A program made the position numbers and the translations under genes. Positions 11,834 to 20,737 of a stretch of 64,000 nucleotides of DNA are shown here, one piece after another; the first letter of the stretch is position 1, and every line of letters starts with the position of its first letter. The notes beneath the pieces are model-generated. The model was not told the DNA's origin, did not search any database, and worked only from the letters and a program-made list of their open reading frames with translations. The stretch spans positions 54,139 to 118,138 of the forward strand of contig NZ_NAEW01000010.1 of assembly GCF_002075345.1 (NCBI RefSeq), in the 5' to 3' direction. The DNA comes from Citrobacter braakii. Lineage in GTDB: Bacteria; Pseudomonadota; Gammaproteobacteria; Enterobacterales; Enterobacteriaceae.

Positions 11834-13150
11834 CTACATCAGCATTTTGGAAAAAAGGAAGCAAAAAAGAGTTGATGCTACAACGGTGACAAGACCAGGT
11901 AGCATGTAGCTGTGATTAACCACATACTTGCCAATTCTAGTTGTCCCGGTACGATCAAACGCCACACAGCCAATCTGTGCCCCCCCTGGAATAATGAATG
12001 ATCCACAAGTCAGCGGGAGCAGGGCGACCAGGGTTTCTGCCGGATATCCCATTAACACGCCAGCGGGGAGTAGCGCTACAGCAGTCGCTGCGGGGCTATA
12101 AATTACGGCTGAAAGACCAAAAACAATAATGCCGAACAAGACTGGATTCTGGAAACCGTGGAAAGCCGTGTTAAATAATTCGTGCCATGCCTCAAAAAAG
12201 GAGTTCATCATCCATGACAGACCAAATATGGCGACAACACCCACAAGACCAGCTTTAAAAACAGAACCTGAATCGAGTTTTGACGGAGAAATTCGACATA
12301 CCATCATAATAATACATGCTGTTGTCAGCATAACTATTTGCAGCGTGGTAGGGATACTCATACGCTCCATTCCGGTACCGTTATTCCACTCAGGACGTAA
12401 TTCAGGAATTGAACCCATAAGTACGACCAGAATGATACCGGTAAGGAAAATCAGCAATCCTCTCTTCGCCTCTTTTGTCACTATATTGGCTGTTCGCTCT
12501 TCAGCTTTTACTGATTCAAACTCACCTTCAGCAACCCTGCGTTGGAATTCCGGATCATTTTTAAGCTCATGACCTCTTTTAAAGACGAACAGGCAGCCGA
12601 CAACGCAGCCAAGGAACGTTCCGGGAACGGTGACTAACAAGATATCTAAAGCAGAGACATGTAATCCAGCAAGGACAGCAATTGTCCCTGTAACGACCGC
12701 ACTGACCGGGCTGGCAATAAGCCCAAAATTGGCAGCGATTACTGACATCGACATGGCCCTCTCTGGCCGTACCCTGGCATCTGCTGCAATTTCAGCAATG
12801 ACTGGATAAACCGAAAAGGCAACATATCCTGTTCCGCAGATAGCAGTAAAAAGGTAAGCGACTGCGGGGCCGAGGAAAGTGATCGCGCCCGGCCACTTTC
12901 TGAGGATCCGTTCTGCCATCGTAACGAATAAATCAAGCCCGCCAGCCGCCTGGAGGATTGTGATGCAAGTGATAACCGCAAGGATAATAGAAATAACAGT
13001 GAAAGGAGGTGAGTCGGGAGGGAGTCCAAAACCAAAAGTCAGGATAGCGAGTCCTAACCCGCCAGCAGCCCCCAGGCCAATCCCACCAAAACGCCCACCT
13101 ATACCGATACATATAAGTACTATCGCAAACTGAGTTACGAATAACACCAT
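11834..13150 (-). CDS. DcuA/DcuB-family C4-dicarboxylate carrier (second copy)
   Basis: At 438 residues it has the same length as the plus-strand carrier and is clearly paralogous to it. Shared blocks include GIGGRFGGIGLGAAGGLGLA (about 17-36), ILQAAGGLDLFVTMAERILR, AICGTGYVAFSVYPVIAEIA, ARVRPERAMSMSVIAA and the cytoplasmic DPEFQRRVAEGEFE. A C-terminal GSFIIPGGAQIGCVAFDRTG block is also shared. Many differences show this is an old duplication or separate acquisition. It is transcribed divergently from the FCD/GntR regulator gene and probably shares its operator region. Direction and substrate of transport cannot be read from sequence. Confidence 0.85.
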   Translation of the reverse strand: MVLFVTQFAIVLICIGIGGRFGGIGLGAAGGLGLAILTFGFGLPPDSPPFTVISIILAVITCITILQAAGGLDLFVTMAERILRKWPGAITFLGPAVAYLFTAICGTGYVAFSVYPVIAEIAADARVRPERAMSMSVIAANFGLIASPVSAVVTGTIAVLAGLHVSALDILLVTVPGTFLGCVVGCLFVFKRGHELKNDPEFQRRVAEGEFESVKAEERTANIVTKEAKRGLLIFLTGIILVVLMGSIPELRPEWNNGTGMERMSIPTTLQIVMLTTACIIMMVCRISPSKLDSGSVFKAGLVGVVAIFGLSWMMNSFFEAWHELFNTAFHGFQNPVLFGIIVFGLSAVIYSPAATAVALLPAGVLMGYPAETLVALLPLTCGSFIIPGGAQIGCVAFDRTGTTRIGKYVVNHSYMLPGLVTVVASTLFCFLFSKMLM

Positions 13151-13294
13151 AATTAATTCCTTTTTATTAACAAATGGCTTGGTATAATTTGAATAATAGG
13201 GGCTATAATCTTACCATAACAGTATATTAAGCAATCTAACTTATTAGATTATTTATACTCATCAGTTTTGCAGCACTTTAATCCGAGAGTGTTT
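13151..13294. promoter_or_regulatory. Divergent promoter region with a palindromic operator candidate
   Basis: This AT-rich region lies between the second carrier (minus) and the regulator gene (plus). At 13233-13250 is a perfect inverted repeat, AATCTAA-CTTA-TTAGATT, centred about 53 bases before the regulator ATG. FCD-type GntR proteins bind short palindromes, so this is a reasonable autoregulatory site. I did not find an exact second copy upstream of the lyase. Confidence 0.5.
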
Positions 13295-13951
13295 ATGGAT
13301 AACAAAAACGAACTGTTTGAAAGTATTAAAAATTATCTGCTTGATGATGCTAACCGCAATGCTGATGGTCGCATTGAAACTGAAACTGAGCTTGCCGTTC
13401 GTTTTAATACATCAAGATATAAAGTTCGTCAGGCGCTCAGCACACTGGTACAGATGGGAATGTTGGAACGATCTCCTCGTCGTGGCAGCGTCTTGAAGAA
13501 TTTGGAACAGCACAACATAAATCACCAGTTGTTAATGCAGTTTGATTTGTCTGGGTTTGATATCACAGAATTTACAGAGGCAAGGATCCTGATTGAGTGC
13601 GCGATTATTCCTCTGGCAACGCGTAGAATTTTTCCGGCGATGCTCTCCAAACTTGAAAATGAGCTAAGGCTTATTGAAGAGAATGCGGATAACCCCCAGG
13701 TGGCCGATCGTCACGATAGAGATTTTCATTTGCTCTTGCTACAGGCGAGTGGCAACCGGGTGCTGCAGGTTTTCTCTGATGTCCTCATTACTTATTTTGA
13801 GAAAACAAGGGAGTCGTTACCTGCGAACGATCGTCAGTATTTTCTTGATACGGCGGCAAAACAGAGGGAAATACTGCTTCATATTAAAAAAGGGGATGCG
13901 CAGATGGCATCGGAGTTGATGAGAGCACATTTGCTGGAAAAACGGCTGTAA
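13295..13951 (+). CDS. GntR-family transcriptional regulator, FCD (FadR-like) subgroup
   Basis: The product has 218 residues. Residues about 5-68 form the winged helix-turn-helix (ETELAVRFNTSRYKVRQALS, then a wing ending SPRRGSVL). The C-terminal all-helical FCD ligand domain runs from about 85, with metal/ligand-type residues in ARILIEC, the DRDFHLLLLQASGN stretch (about 149-162) and a closing MRAHL. FCD regulators usually sense small carboxylates, which suits a cassette of C4-dicarboxylate carriers and a fumarate-producing lyase. The ATG at 13295 is preferred over a TTG at 13268 because the domain starts there. It probably controls both flanking transcription units. Confidence 0.88.
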   Translation: MDNKNELFESIKNYLLDDANRNADGRIETETELAVRFNTSRYKVRQALSTLVQMGMLERSPRRGSVLKNLEQHNINHQLLMQFDLSGFDITEFTEARILIECAIIPLATRRIFPAMLSKLENELRLIEENADNPQVADRHDRDFHLLLLQASGNRVLQVFSDVLITYFEKTRESLPANDRQYFLDTAAKQREILLHIKKGDAQMASELMRAHLLEKRL

Positions 13952-13989
13952 GTCTTCTGTTAACCTGGTCAGAGCATGTTTACTGTTGG

Positions 13990-14016
13990 GTCCCCGCAAT
14001 GCCGGGGACTTTTTTT
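13990..14016 (+). terminator. Intrinsic terminator of the GntR-family gene
   Basis: A 7-pair GC-rich stem (GTCCCCG / CGGGGAC, 6-base loop) is followed directly by seven T. It closes cassette A on the right. Confidence 0.85.
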
Positions 14017-14125
14017 ACATGAGATTAACCTGATTTAGTGAGCTATTCCTCAGCACTTATTTGTTATTGCTGTATCTTCTGCGTGAATGAAGCGAATGCT
14101 TCATATTCAAAAGGAGAATATTGAA

Positions 14126-14917
14126 ATGGGAAAACTCACGGGCAAAACAGCATTGATTACGGGCGCATCTCAGGGTATTGGCGAAGGGATCGCCAGAACA
14201 TTTGCCCGCCATGGCGCGAACTTAATCCTGCTGGATATCTCCGATGAGATTGAAAAACTGGCGGATGAGTTGGCTGGGCGCGGGCACCGTTGCACCGCCG
14301 TACACGCTGACGTCAGAGATTTTGCGTCGGTCACGGAAGCGGTAAAACGCGCGAAGAAGATTGAAGGCAAAATCGATATTCTGGTCAACAATGCGGGCGT
14401 ATGTCGCCTCGGCAACTTCCTTGATATGAGCGATGAAGATCGCGATTTCCACATTGATATCAACATTAAAGGTGTCTGGAACGTGACGAAAGCCGTTCTG
14501 CCGGAGATGATTGCGCGCAAAGACGGGCGCATCGTGATGATGTCATCTGTGACCGGCGATATGGTTGCCGATCCGGGCGAAACGGCCTACGCGCTGTCGA
14601 AAGCCGCAATCATCGGTTTGACCAAATCTCTGGCGGTGGAATACGCGCAGTCCGGCATTCGCGTTAATGCTATTTGCCCGGGCTACGTTCGTACGCCGAT
14701 GGCGGAAAATATCGCTCGTCAGTCTAATCCGGAGGATCCTGAATCCGTATTAGTCGAAATGGCAAAAGCGATCCCGATGCGCCGCTTGGCCTGCCCACTT
14801 GAGGTTGGTGAACTGGCGGCATTCCTGGCGTCGGATGAGTCCAGTTACTTGACTGGCACGCAAAACGTGATTGATGGCGGCAGCACCCTGCCTGAAAGCG
14901 TTAGCGTCGGCGTCTGA
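14126..14917 (+). CDS. ucpA: Short-chain dehydrogenase/reductase UcpA
   Basis: The product has 263 residues, equal to E. coli UcpA. It is a classical SDR: cofactor motif TGASQGIGEG (about 12-21), the NNAGV strand motif (about 89-93) and the catalytic YALSK (about 155-159), with the upstream serine in MMSSVTG. Its physiological substrate is not established. It lies directly upstream of cysP, as in E. coli, where the name reflects that position. The ATG at 14126 follows AAGGAGAATATTGAA. A hairpin separates it from cysP, so it is probably not part of the sulfur operon. Confidence 0.94.
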   Translation: MGKLTGKTALITGASQGIGEGIARTFARHGANLILLDISDEIEKLADELAGRGHRCTAVHADVRDFASVTEAVKRAKKIEGKIDILVNNAGVCRLGNFLDMSDEDRDFHIDINIKGVWNVTKAVLPEMIARKDGRIVMMSSVTGDMVADPGETAYALSKAAIIGLTKSLAVEYAQSGIRVNAICPGYVRTPMAENIARQSNPEDPESVLVEMAKAIPMRRLACPLEVGELAAFLASDESSYLTGTQNVIDGGSTLPESVSVGV

Positions 14918-14928
14918 TTGATGCCGGT

Positions 14929-14953
14929 CTCCTCCCCGTGCGCTGGGGAGGAG
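14929..14953 (+). terminator. Hairpin downstream of ucpA
   Basis: A perfect 9-pair GC-rich stem (CTCCTCCCC / GGGGAGGAG, 7-base loop) lies 12 bases after the ucpA stop. Only a loose pyrimidine-rich tail follows. It is a likely ucpA terminator ahead of the cysP promoter. Confidence 0.65.
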
Positions 14954-14959
14954 GTACCC

Positions 14960-15073
14960 TTATTCTCTTTTCAACTTTCAAATCATCAAACGGTATATAA
15001 AACCGTTACTCCTTTAGCACTGGTTATAAATATGATGACCATAAGAAAGTCATTAAATTTATAAGGGTGCGCA
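14960..15073 (+). promoter_or_regulatory. cysP promoter region
   Basis: This AT-rich region between the ucpA hairpin and cysP holds TATAAAT-like sequences around 15023-15031. In E. coli and Salmonella this promoter is activated by CysB with N-acetylserine. The location fits, but I cannot define the CysB half-sites reliably by eye. Confidence 0.5.
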
Positions 15074-16090
15074 ATGGCCGTTAACTTACTGAAAAAAAGA
15101 ACCCTGACGCTGGCAGCAATGCTGCTGCTGGTGGGTCAGGCGCAGGCAACGGAGCTGCTGAACAGTTCATACGATGTCTCTCGCGAGCTGTTTGCCGCCC
15201 TTAACCCGCCGTTTGAACAGCAATGGGCGAAGGATAACGGCGGTGATAAACTGACGATTAAACAATCTCATGCCGGGTCATCAAAACAGGCGCTGGCGAT
15301 TCTGCAGGGGCTGAAAGCCGATGTGGTGACCTATAACCAGGTGACCGATGTACAGATCCTGCATGACAAAGGCAAGCTGATCCCGACCGACTGGCAAAGC
15401 CGTCTACCGAATAACAGTTCGCCATTCTATTCCACCATGGCATTTTTGGTGCGTAAGGGTAACCCGAAGAATATCCACGAATGGAACGACCTGGTTCGCC
15501 CGGACGTGAAACTGATTTTCCCGAATCCGAAAACCTCCGGTAACGCGCGTTATACCTATCTGGCTGCGTGGGGCGCGGCAGATAAAGCGGATGGTGGGGA
15601 TAAAGCCAAAACTGAACAGTTCATGACCCAGTTTCTGAAAAACGTGGAAGTGTTTGATACCGGCGGTCGCGGGGCAACCACCACATTCGTGGAACGCGGC
15701 CTGGGCGATGTGCTGATCACCTTTGAATCAGAAGTGAACAACATCCGTAAACAGTATGAAGACCAGGGCTTCGAAGTGGTGGTGCCGAAGGTCAACATTC
15801 TGGCGGAGTTCCCGGTGGCCTGGGTAGATAAAAATGTGCAGGCTAACGGTACTGAAAAAGCGGCAAAAGCTTACCTGAACTGGCTGTACAGCCCGCAGGC
15901 GCAAACCATCATTACCGATTTCTACTACCGCGTGAATAATCCGCAGGTGATGGACAAACTGCAGGATAAATTCCCGCAGACCGAACTTTTCCGCGTGGAA
16001 GACAGGTTTGGCTCGTGGCCTGAGGTAATGAAAACGCACTTTGTCAGCGGCGGTGAGTTGGACAAACTGTTGGCGGCGGGGCGTAAGTAA
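15074..16090 (+). CDS. cysP: Periplasmic thiosulfate-binding protein CysP
   Basis: CysP is the solute-binding protein that delivers thiosulfate (and sulfate) to the CysUWA transporter. The product has 338 residues, as in E. coli. A Sec signal peptide spans 1-25 and ends in AQA, followed by [14 protein letters not shown], the start typical of mature sulfate-binding proteins. The anion-binding loops HAGSSKQAL and [13 protein letters not shown] are present. The cysU ATG follows the stop directly with no gap, so the genes form one operon under CysB control. Confidence 0.97.
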   Translation: MAVNLLKKRTLTLAAMLLLVGQAQATELLNSSYDVSRELFAALNPPFEQQWAKDNGGDKLTIKQSHAGSSKQALAILQGLKADVVTYNQVTDVQILHDKGKLIPTDWQSRLPNNSSPFYSTMAFLVRKGNPKNIHEWNDLVRPDVKLIFPNPKTSGNARYTYLAAWGAADKADGGDKAKTEQFMTQFLKNVEVFDTGGRGATTTFVERGLGDVLITFESEVNNIRKQYEDQGFEVVVPKVNILAEFPVAWVDKNVQANGTEKAAKAYLNWLYSPQAQTIITDFYYRVNNPQVMDKLQDKFPQTELFRVEDRFGSWPEVMKTHFVSGGELDKLLAAGRK

Positions 16091-16924
16091 ATGTTTGCTG
16101 TTTCTTCCCGACGCGTACTGCCCGGCTTTACCTTAAGTTTGGGCACCAGCTTACTGTTTGTCTGCCTGATTTTGCTGCTGCCGCTTAGCGCGCTGGTGAT
16201 GCAATTGGCGCAAATGAGCTGGGCGCAATACTGGGATGTGATTACCAACCCGCAGGTGGTGGCGGCTTATAAAGTGACGCTGCTGTCGGCGCTTGTGGCG
16301 TCGATTTTTAACGGCGTGTTTGGTTTGCTGATGGCGTGGATCTTAACCCGCTATCGCTTTCCGGGCCGTACGCTGCTGGATGCGCTGATGGATCTGCCGT
16401 TTGCGTTGCCTACGGCGGTAGCAGGTCTGACGCTGGCATCGCTGTTTTCGGTCAATGGTTTCTACGGCGAGTGGCTGGCGAAGCTGGATATTAAAGTGAC
16501 CTACACCTGGCTTGGCATTGCGGTGGCGATGGCTTTTACCAGCATTCCATTCGTGGTGCGTACCGTGCAGCCGGTGCTGGAAGAGTTAGGTCCGGAGTAT
16601 GAAGAAGCGGCGGAAACGCTCGGCGCTACGCGCTGGCAGAGCTTTCGTAAAGTGGTACTGCCGGAGCTGTCTCCCGCGCTAGTCGCGGGCGTTGCGCTCT
16701 CGTTTACCCGCAGCCTCGGTGAGTTTGGCGCTGTTATCTTTATCGCCGGAAACATCGCATGGAAAACGGAAGTGACCTCGCTGATGATTTTTGTTCGTTT
16801 GCAGGAGTTTGACTACCCGGCCGCCAGCGCGATTGCATCTGTGATCCTCGGGGCTTCGTTGCTGCTGCTGTTTTCAATTAACACCCTGCAAAGTCGCTTT
16901 GGTCGACGCGTGGTAGGTCACTGA
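16091..16924 (+). CDS. cysU: Sulfate/thiosulfate ABC transporter permease CysU (CysT)
   Basis: This is one of two inner-membrane permeases of the sulfate importer. At 277 residues it has about six membrane helices. The ABC-coupling EAA loop is visible as EEAAETLGATRWQSFRKVVL (about 174-193), which contacts CysA. The ATG abuts the cysP stop, and the stop codon overlaps the cysW start by one base (TGATG), which suggests translational coupling. Confidence 0.97.
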   Translation: MFAVSSRRVLPGFTLSLGTSLLFVCLILLLPLSALVMQLAQMSWAQYWDVITNPQVVAAYKVTLLSALVASIFNGVFGLLMAWILTRYRFPGRTLLDALMDLPFALPTAVAGLTLASLFSVNGFYGEWLAKLDIKVTYTWLGIAVAMAFTSIPFVVRTVQPVLEELGPEYEEAAETLGATRWQSFRKVVLPELSPALVAGVALSFTRSLGEFGAVIFIAGNIAWKTEVTSLMIFVRLQEFDYPAASAIASVILGASLLLLFSINTLQSRFGRRVVGH

Positions 16925-17799
16925 TGGCAGACATTACCCAATTGAAACGTTATGGCGCACCCCGCATCAACTGGGGGAAATGGTTTCTGATCGGCACGGG
17001 CATGCTGGTATCCGCCTTTATTTTGCTGGTGCCGATGGTTTACATCTTCGTGCAGGCGTTCAGCAAGGGGTTGATGCCGGTATTACACAACCTGGCTGAT
17101 CCGGACATGCTGCACGCCATCTGGCTGACGGTGCTGATTGCGCTGATTGCGGTGCCGGTGAACCTGGTGTTTGGCGTGTTACTGGCCTGGCTGGTGACCC
17201 GATTTAACTTCCCTGGACGCCAGTTGTTGCTCACGTTACTGGATATTCCGTTTGCCGTTTCACCGGTGGTCGCCGGCCTGGTCTATCTGCTGTTTTACGG
17301 CTCTAACGGCCCGCTTGGCGGATGGCTGGATGAACACAACCTGCAAATTATGTTTGCCTGGCCGGGAATGGTGCTGGTAACGGTGTTTGTGACCTGTCCG
17401 TTTGTGGTGCGCGAACTGGTGCCGGTGATGTTAAGCCAGGGCAGCCATGAAGATGAGGCGGCGGTTCTGCTTGGCGCCTCCGGCTGGCAAATGTTCCGTC
17501 GCGTTACGCTGCCGAATATCCGTTGGGCATTGTTGTACGGTGTGGTGCTGACCAACGCCCGTGCGATTGGCGAGTTCGGCGCGGTATCGGTGGTTTCTGG
17601 CTCGATTCGCGGTGAAACCTTGTCTTTGCCGTTACAGATTGAATTACTGGAGCAGGACTACAACACAGTCGGCTCCTTTACCGCCGCGGCGCTATTAACG
17701 CTGATGGCGATTATTACCCTGTTTTTGAAGAGCATGTTGCAATGGCGCCTGGAAAACCAGGAGAAACGCGCGCAGCAGGAGGAAAATCATGAGCATTGA
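16924..17799 (+). CDS. cysW: Sulfate/thiosulfate ABC transporter permease CysW
   Basis: This is the second permease of the importer, 291 residues with about six membrane helices. The EAA loop is [20 protein letters not shown] (about 176-195). It overlaps cysU by one base and cysA by 11 bases. The C-terminal hydrophilic tail is rich in Gln/Glu ([13 protein letters not shown]). Length and sequence match E. coli CysW. Confidence 0.97.
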   Translation: MADITQLKRYGAPRINWGKWFLIGTGMLVSAFILLVPMVYIFVQAFSKGLMPVLHNLADPDMLHAIWLTVLIALIAVPVNLVFGVLLAWLVTRFNFPGRQLLLTLLDIPFAVSPVVAGLVYLLFYGSNGPLGGWLDEHNLQIMFAWPGMVLVTVFVTCPFVVRELVPVMLSQGSHEDEAAVLLGASGWQMFRRVTLPNIRWALLYGVVLTNARAIGEFGAVSVVSGSIRGETLSLPLQIELLEQDYNTVGSFTAAALLTLMAIITLFLKSMLQWRLENQEKRAQQEENHEH

Positions 17800-18886
17800 G
17801 ATTGCCAATATTAAGAAGTCTTTTGGTCGCACCCAGGTGCTGAACGATATCTCGCTGGATATTCCTTCAGGTCAGATGGTCGCTCTGTTGGGGCCTTCCG
17901 GATCGGGCAAAACCACGCTGCTGCGCATCATCGCCGGGCTGGAGCATCAGTCCAGCGGGCATATCCGTTTCCACGGCACTGATGTCAGTCGTTTGCACGC
18001 CCGCGACCGTAAGGTGGGGTTCGTGTTTCAGCACTATGCGCTGTTTCGTCATATGACCGTTTTCGACAATATCGCTTTTGGTCTGACTGTTCTGCCACGG
18101 CGGGAGCGCCCGAATGCGGCGACGATCAAAGCAAAGGTGATCAAACTGCTGGAGATGGTTCAACTGGCTCATCTGGCGGACCGTTTCCCGGCACAGCTTT
18201 CCGGTGGGCAAAAGCAGCGCGTGGCGTTGGCGCGTGCGCTGGCGGTAGAGCCGCAGATCTTGTTGCTCGACGAGCCGTTTGGCGCGCTCGATGCTCAGGT
18301 GCGTAAAGAACTGCGTCGCTGGCTGCGTCAGTTGCATGAAGAGCTGAAGTTCACCAGCGTGTTTGTTACCCACGATCAGGAAGAAGCGACGGAAGTCGCA
18401 GACCGCGTGGTGGTGATGAGCCAGGGTCATATCGAGCAGGCCGATGCGCCCGATCAGGTATGGCGCGAACCGGCTACCCGTTTTGTCCTGGAATTTATGG
18501 GTGAAGTTAACCGCCTGCAAGGGACGATTCGCGGTGGACAATTCCACGTGGGCGCACATCGCTGGCCGCTGGGCTATACGCCTGGCTATCAGGGCCCGGT
18601 GGATCTGTTCCTGCGTCCGTGGGAAGTGGACGTCAGCCGTCGTACCAGTCTGGATTCGCCGTTGCCGGTACAGGTGCTGGAAGCCAGCCCGAAAGGACAC
18701 TACACCCAATTAGTTGTGCAACCCTTGGGGTGGTATAACGAACCGCTGACGGTGATTATGCAGGGCGATGATTCCCCGAACCGCGGCGAACGTCTGTTTG
18801 TTGGGCTGCAAAATGCGCGTTTGTATAATGGCGACCAGCGTATTGAAACGCGTGAAGAGGAACTTGCCCTGGCGCAAAGTGCCTGA
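17789..18886 (+). CDS. cysA: Sulfate/thiosulfate ABC transporter ATPase CysA
   Basis: CysA is the ATP-hydrolysing subunit that drives CysUW. It has 365 residues. Walker A is GPSGSGKTT at 35-43, the ABC signature LSGGQKQR is near 134-141, and Walker B LLLDEP lies about 20 residues later, followed by the His-switch in VTHDQEEA. The C-terminal third (from about 235) is the TOBE-type regulatory domain. The start lies within the last 11 bases of cysW and follows an AGGAGG site inside that gene. Confidence 0.97.
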   Translation: MSIEIANIKKSFGRTQVLNDISLDIPSGQMVALLGPSGSGKTTLLRIIAGLEHQSSGHIRFHGTDVSRLHARDRKVGFVFQHYALFRHMTVFDNIAFGLTVLPRRERPNAATIKAKVIKLLEMVQLAHLADRFPAQLSGGQKQRVALARALAVEPQILLLDEPFGALDAQVRKELRRWLRQLHEELKFTSVFVTHDQEEATEVADRVVVMSQGHIEQADAPDQVWREPATRFVLEFMGEVNRLQGTIRGGQFHVGAHRWPLGYTPGYQGPVDLFLRPWEVDVSRRTSLDSPLPVQVLEASPKGHYTQLVVQPLGWYNEPLTVIMQGDDSPNRGERLFVGLQNARLYNGDQRIETREEELALAQSA

Positions 18887-18910
18887 TAGGTTAATTCGTA
18901 TAGTTATCAT

Positions 18911-18986
18911 CCGGTGGCGCTGCGCTTACCGGGCTTAACGGGTGGTGCATGACCTGTAAGCCGGGTAAGCGCAGCGCCACCCGGCA
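18911..18986. repeat. Inverted REP pair (BIME) between cysA and cysM
   Basis: Two nearly identical units in opposite orientation (18911-18936 and 18958-18986), each containing GGTGGCGCTGCGCTTACC or its complement, form a large palindrome. This is typical of enterobacterial BIMEs and may dampen read-through into cysM. Confidence 0.8.
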
Positions 18987-19004
18987 TTTTATTGAGCTGA
19001 AAAC

Positions 19005-19916
19005 GTGAACACATTAGAACAAACAATTGGCAATACGCCTCTGGTGAAATTACAACGTCTGACGGCGGATAACGGCAGTGAAATTTGGGTCAAGCTGGAA
19101 GGCAATAATCCCGCAGGTTCGGTGAAAGACCGCGCGGCGTTGTCGATGATCGTTGAAGCGGAAAAGCGCGGGGAAATTCAGCCTGGCGACGTGCTGATTG
19201 AGGCCACCAGCGGTAATACGGGTATTGCGCTGGCGATGATTGCCGCGCTGAAAGGCTACCGCATGAAGCTCCTGATGCCAGACAACATGAGCCAGGAGCG
19301 ACGTGCGGCGATGCGTGCTTACGGGGCTGAACTGGTTCTGGTGACCAAAGAGCAGGGGATGGAAGGGGCGCGTGATTTAGCCCTTGAGATGGCGCAGCGC
19401 GGAGAAGGTAAACTTCTCGATCAGTTTAATAATCCTGATAACCCGTATGCGCACTACACGACTACCGGACCCGAAATCTGGCAGCAGACGTCAGGCCGTA
19501 TTACCCATTTCGTCTCCAGCATGGGGACGACAGGCACCATTACCGGCGTATCGCGTTTTCTGCGTGAACAGGACAAACCCGTCACCATCGTTGGCCTGCA
19601 GCCGGAAGAAGGCAGTAGTATTCCGGGCATTCGTCGCTGGCCTGCGGAATATATGCCGGGCATTTTCAACGCCTCGCTGGTGGATGAGGTGCTGGATATT
19701 CATCAGAACGATGCGGAAAACACCATGCGTGAACTGGCCGTTCGCGAAGGGATTTTTTGCGGAGTGAGTTCTGGCGGCGCGGTTGCGGGCGCGTTACGCG
19801 TGGCGCGCGCGACACCGGGGGCGGTGGTGGTGGCGATCATCTGCGATCGCGGCGATCGCTACCTTTCCACCGGGGTCTTTGGCGAAGAGCATTTCAGCCA
19901 GGGATTAGGTATTTAA
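19005..19916 (+). CDS. cysM: O-acetylserine sulfhydrylase B, CysM
   Basis: CysM makes cysteine from O-acetylserine and sulfide, and can use thiosulfate to form S-sulfocysteine, which fits its place behind the thiosulfate importer. The product has 303 residues. The PLP lysine is K41 in NPAGSVKDRAA. The substrate loop TSGNTG (about 69-74) and the phosphate-binding SSMGTTGTITG (about 172-182) are present. The start is GTG at 19005, beginning MNTLEQTIGNTPLVKL as in other enterics. It is separated from cysA by a BIME. Confidence 0.96.
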   Translation: MNTLEQTIGNTPLVKLQRLTADNGSEIWVKLEGNNPAGSVKDRAALSMIVEAEKRGEIQPGDVLIEATSGNTGIALAMIAALKGYRMKLLMPDNMSQERRAAMRAYGAELVLVTKEQGMEGARDLALEMAQRGEGKLLDQFNNPDNPYAHYTTTGPEIWQQTSGRITHFVSSMGTTGTITGVSRFLREQDKPVTIVGLQPEEGSSIPGIRRWPAEYMPGIFNASLVDEVLDIHQNDAENTMRELAVREGIFCGVSSGGAVAGALRVARATPGAVVVAIICDRGDRYLSTGVFGEEHFSQGLGI

Positions 19917-19966
19917 TTTGTCGGCCTGATAAGCGTAGCGCTAGCAGGCAACCGTACGGCAGGATC

Positions 19967-19998
19967 GCCGGATGACGACGCAAAGCGTCTTCTCCGGC
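19967..19998. repeat. REP-like palindrome between cysM and yfeJ
   Basis: Nested inverted repeats GCCGGA/TCCGGC and GACGC/GCGTC form a REP-like hairpin between the convergent genes. A second, weaker repeat (GCCTGATAAGCG and nearby) precedes it at about 19924-19949. Confidence 0.6.
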
Positions 19999-20007
19999 CC
20001 GCACTGT

Positions 20008-20724
20008 TCAATCGTTACGTTTTTCTACCAACTTATCAAGGAATTGCCACAGCGTCTCATTCATCTGCTGGTAATCCCAGGTGCGCATCTCTTCAACAGC
20101 GCGAATAAAGCGTTTCCCTTTCGCTTCGGCCAGTTCTTGCGCAGAGTGCTGAATTAATCCTTCGACCGCTTCGGCGGTAAACTCCATATGGCACTGAAAA
20201 CCATAGACGAAATTACCGTATTGTACGATTTGTCGCGGACATCCCTCGCTTGTGGCAAGAATTGTCGCCTGGTCGGTTAATCCCGGCATGTCATTGTGCC
20301 AGTGACCCACGTTGAGCGGTGAGCCGAAATGGCTGAACAACGGATGCTGTTGGCCTGCCTCGGTCAGGGCGATCGGATAGTGACCAATCTCTTTTTCCGG
20401 GCTTTGGCACACCTTCGCGCCCAGTGCTTCGCCGATTAACTGCGACCCCAAACAGATCCCCACCACGATTTTTCGTGCCGCAATCGCCTGATTTATCAGA
20501 TGCTGCTCTGCCTGAGAGTCAAAGTATGGGCACTCTGCGAGTGTGGTGCGGGGTGACTGCGGCCCACCAAATACCACCAGCATATCGAAGCCATCGGCAT
20601 TAGCGGGAACAGTTTCTCCGGCGTAAACGCGCGACCAACTGATGGTATAGCCGCGTGATTCGGCCCACGGCAGGTACGCGCCAGCAGATTCGAAAGACTC
20701 ATGAATAACAAAATGAACTCGCAC
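20008..20724 (-). CDS. yfeJ: Class I glutamine amidotransferase-like protein YfeJ
   Basis: The product has 238 residues and a GATase1 fold. The nucleophile elbow is GICLGSQ (Cys at about 92), and the catalytic His-Glu pair lies in GFQCHMEF (about 177-184). The triad is complete, so amidase activity is plausible. The target is unknown. The symbol comes from Salmonella, where yfeJ lies beside ptsJ. It is on the same strand just downstream of ptsJ (13-base gap), so the two may be cotranscribed. Confidence 0.88.
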   Translation of the reverse strand: MRVHFVIHESFESAGAYLPWAESRGYTISWSRVYAGETVPANADGFDMLVVFGGPQSPRTTLAECPYFDSQAEQHLINQAIAARKIVVGICLGSQLIGEALGAKVCQSPEKEIGHYPIALTEAGQQHPLFSHFGSPLNVGHWHNDMPGLTDQATILATSEGCPRQIVQYGNFVYGFQCHMEFTAEAVEGLIQHSAQELAEAKGKRFIRAVEEMRTWDYQQMNETLWQFLDKLVEKRND

Positions 20725-20737
20725 TTTTTCTCTCCTG

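Noticed and set aside
17867..18709. 280-codon minus-strand frame opposite cysA
   Set aside because: It is a shadow of a highly conserved ATPase gene with no family resemblance.
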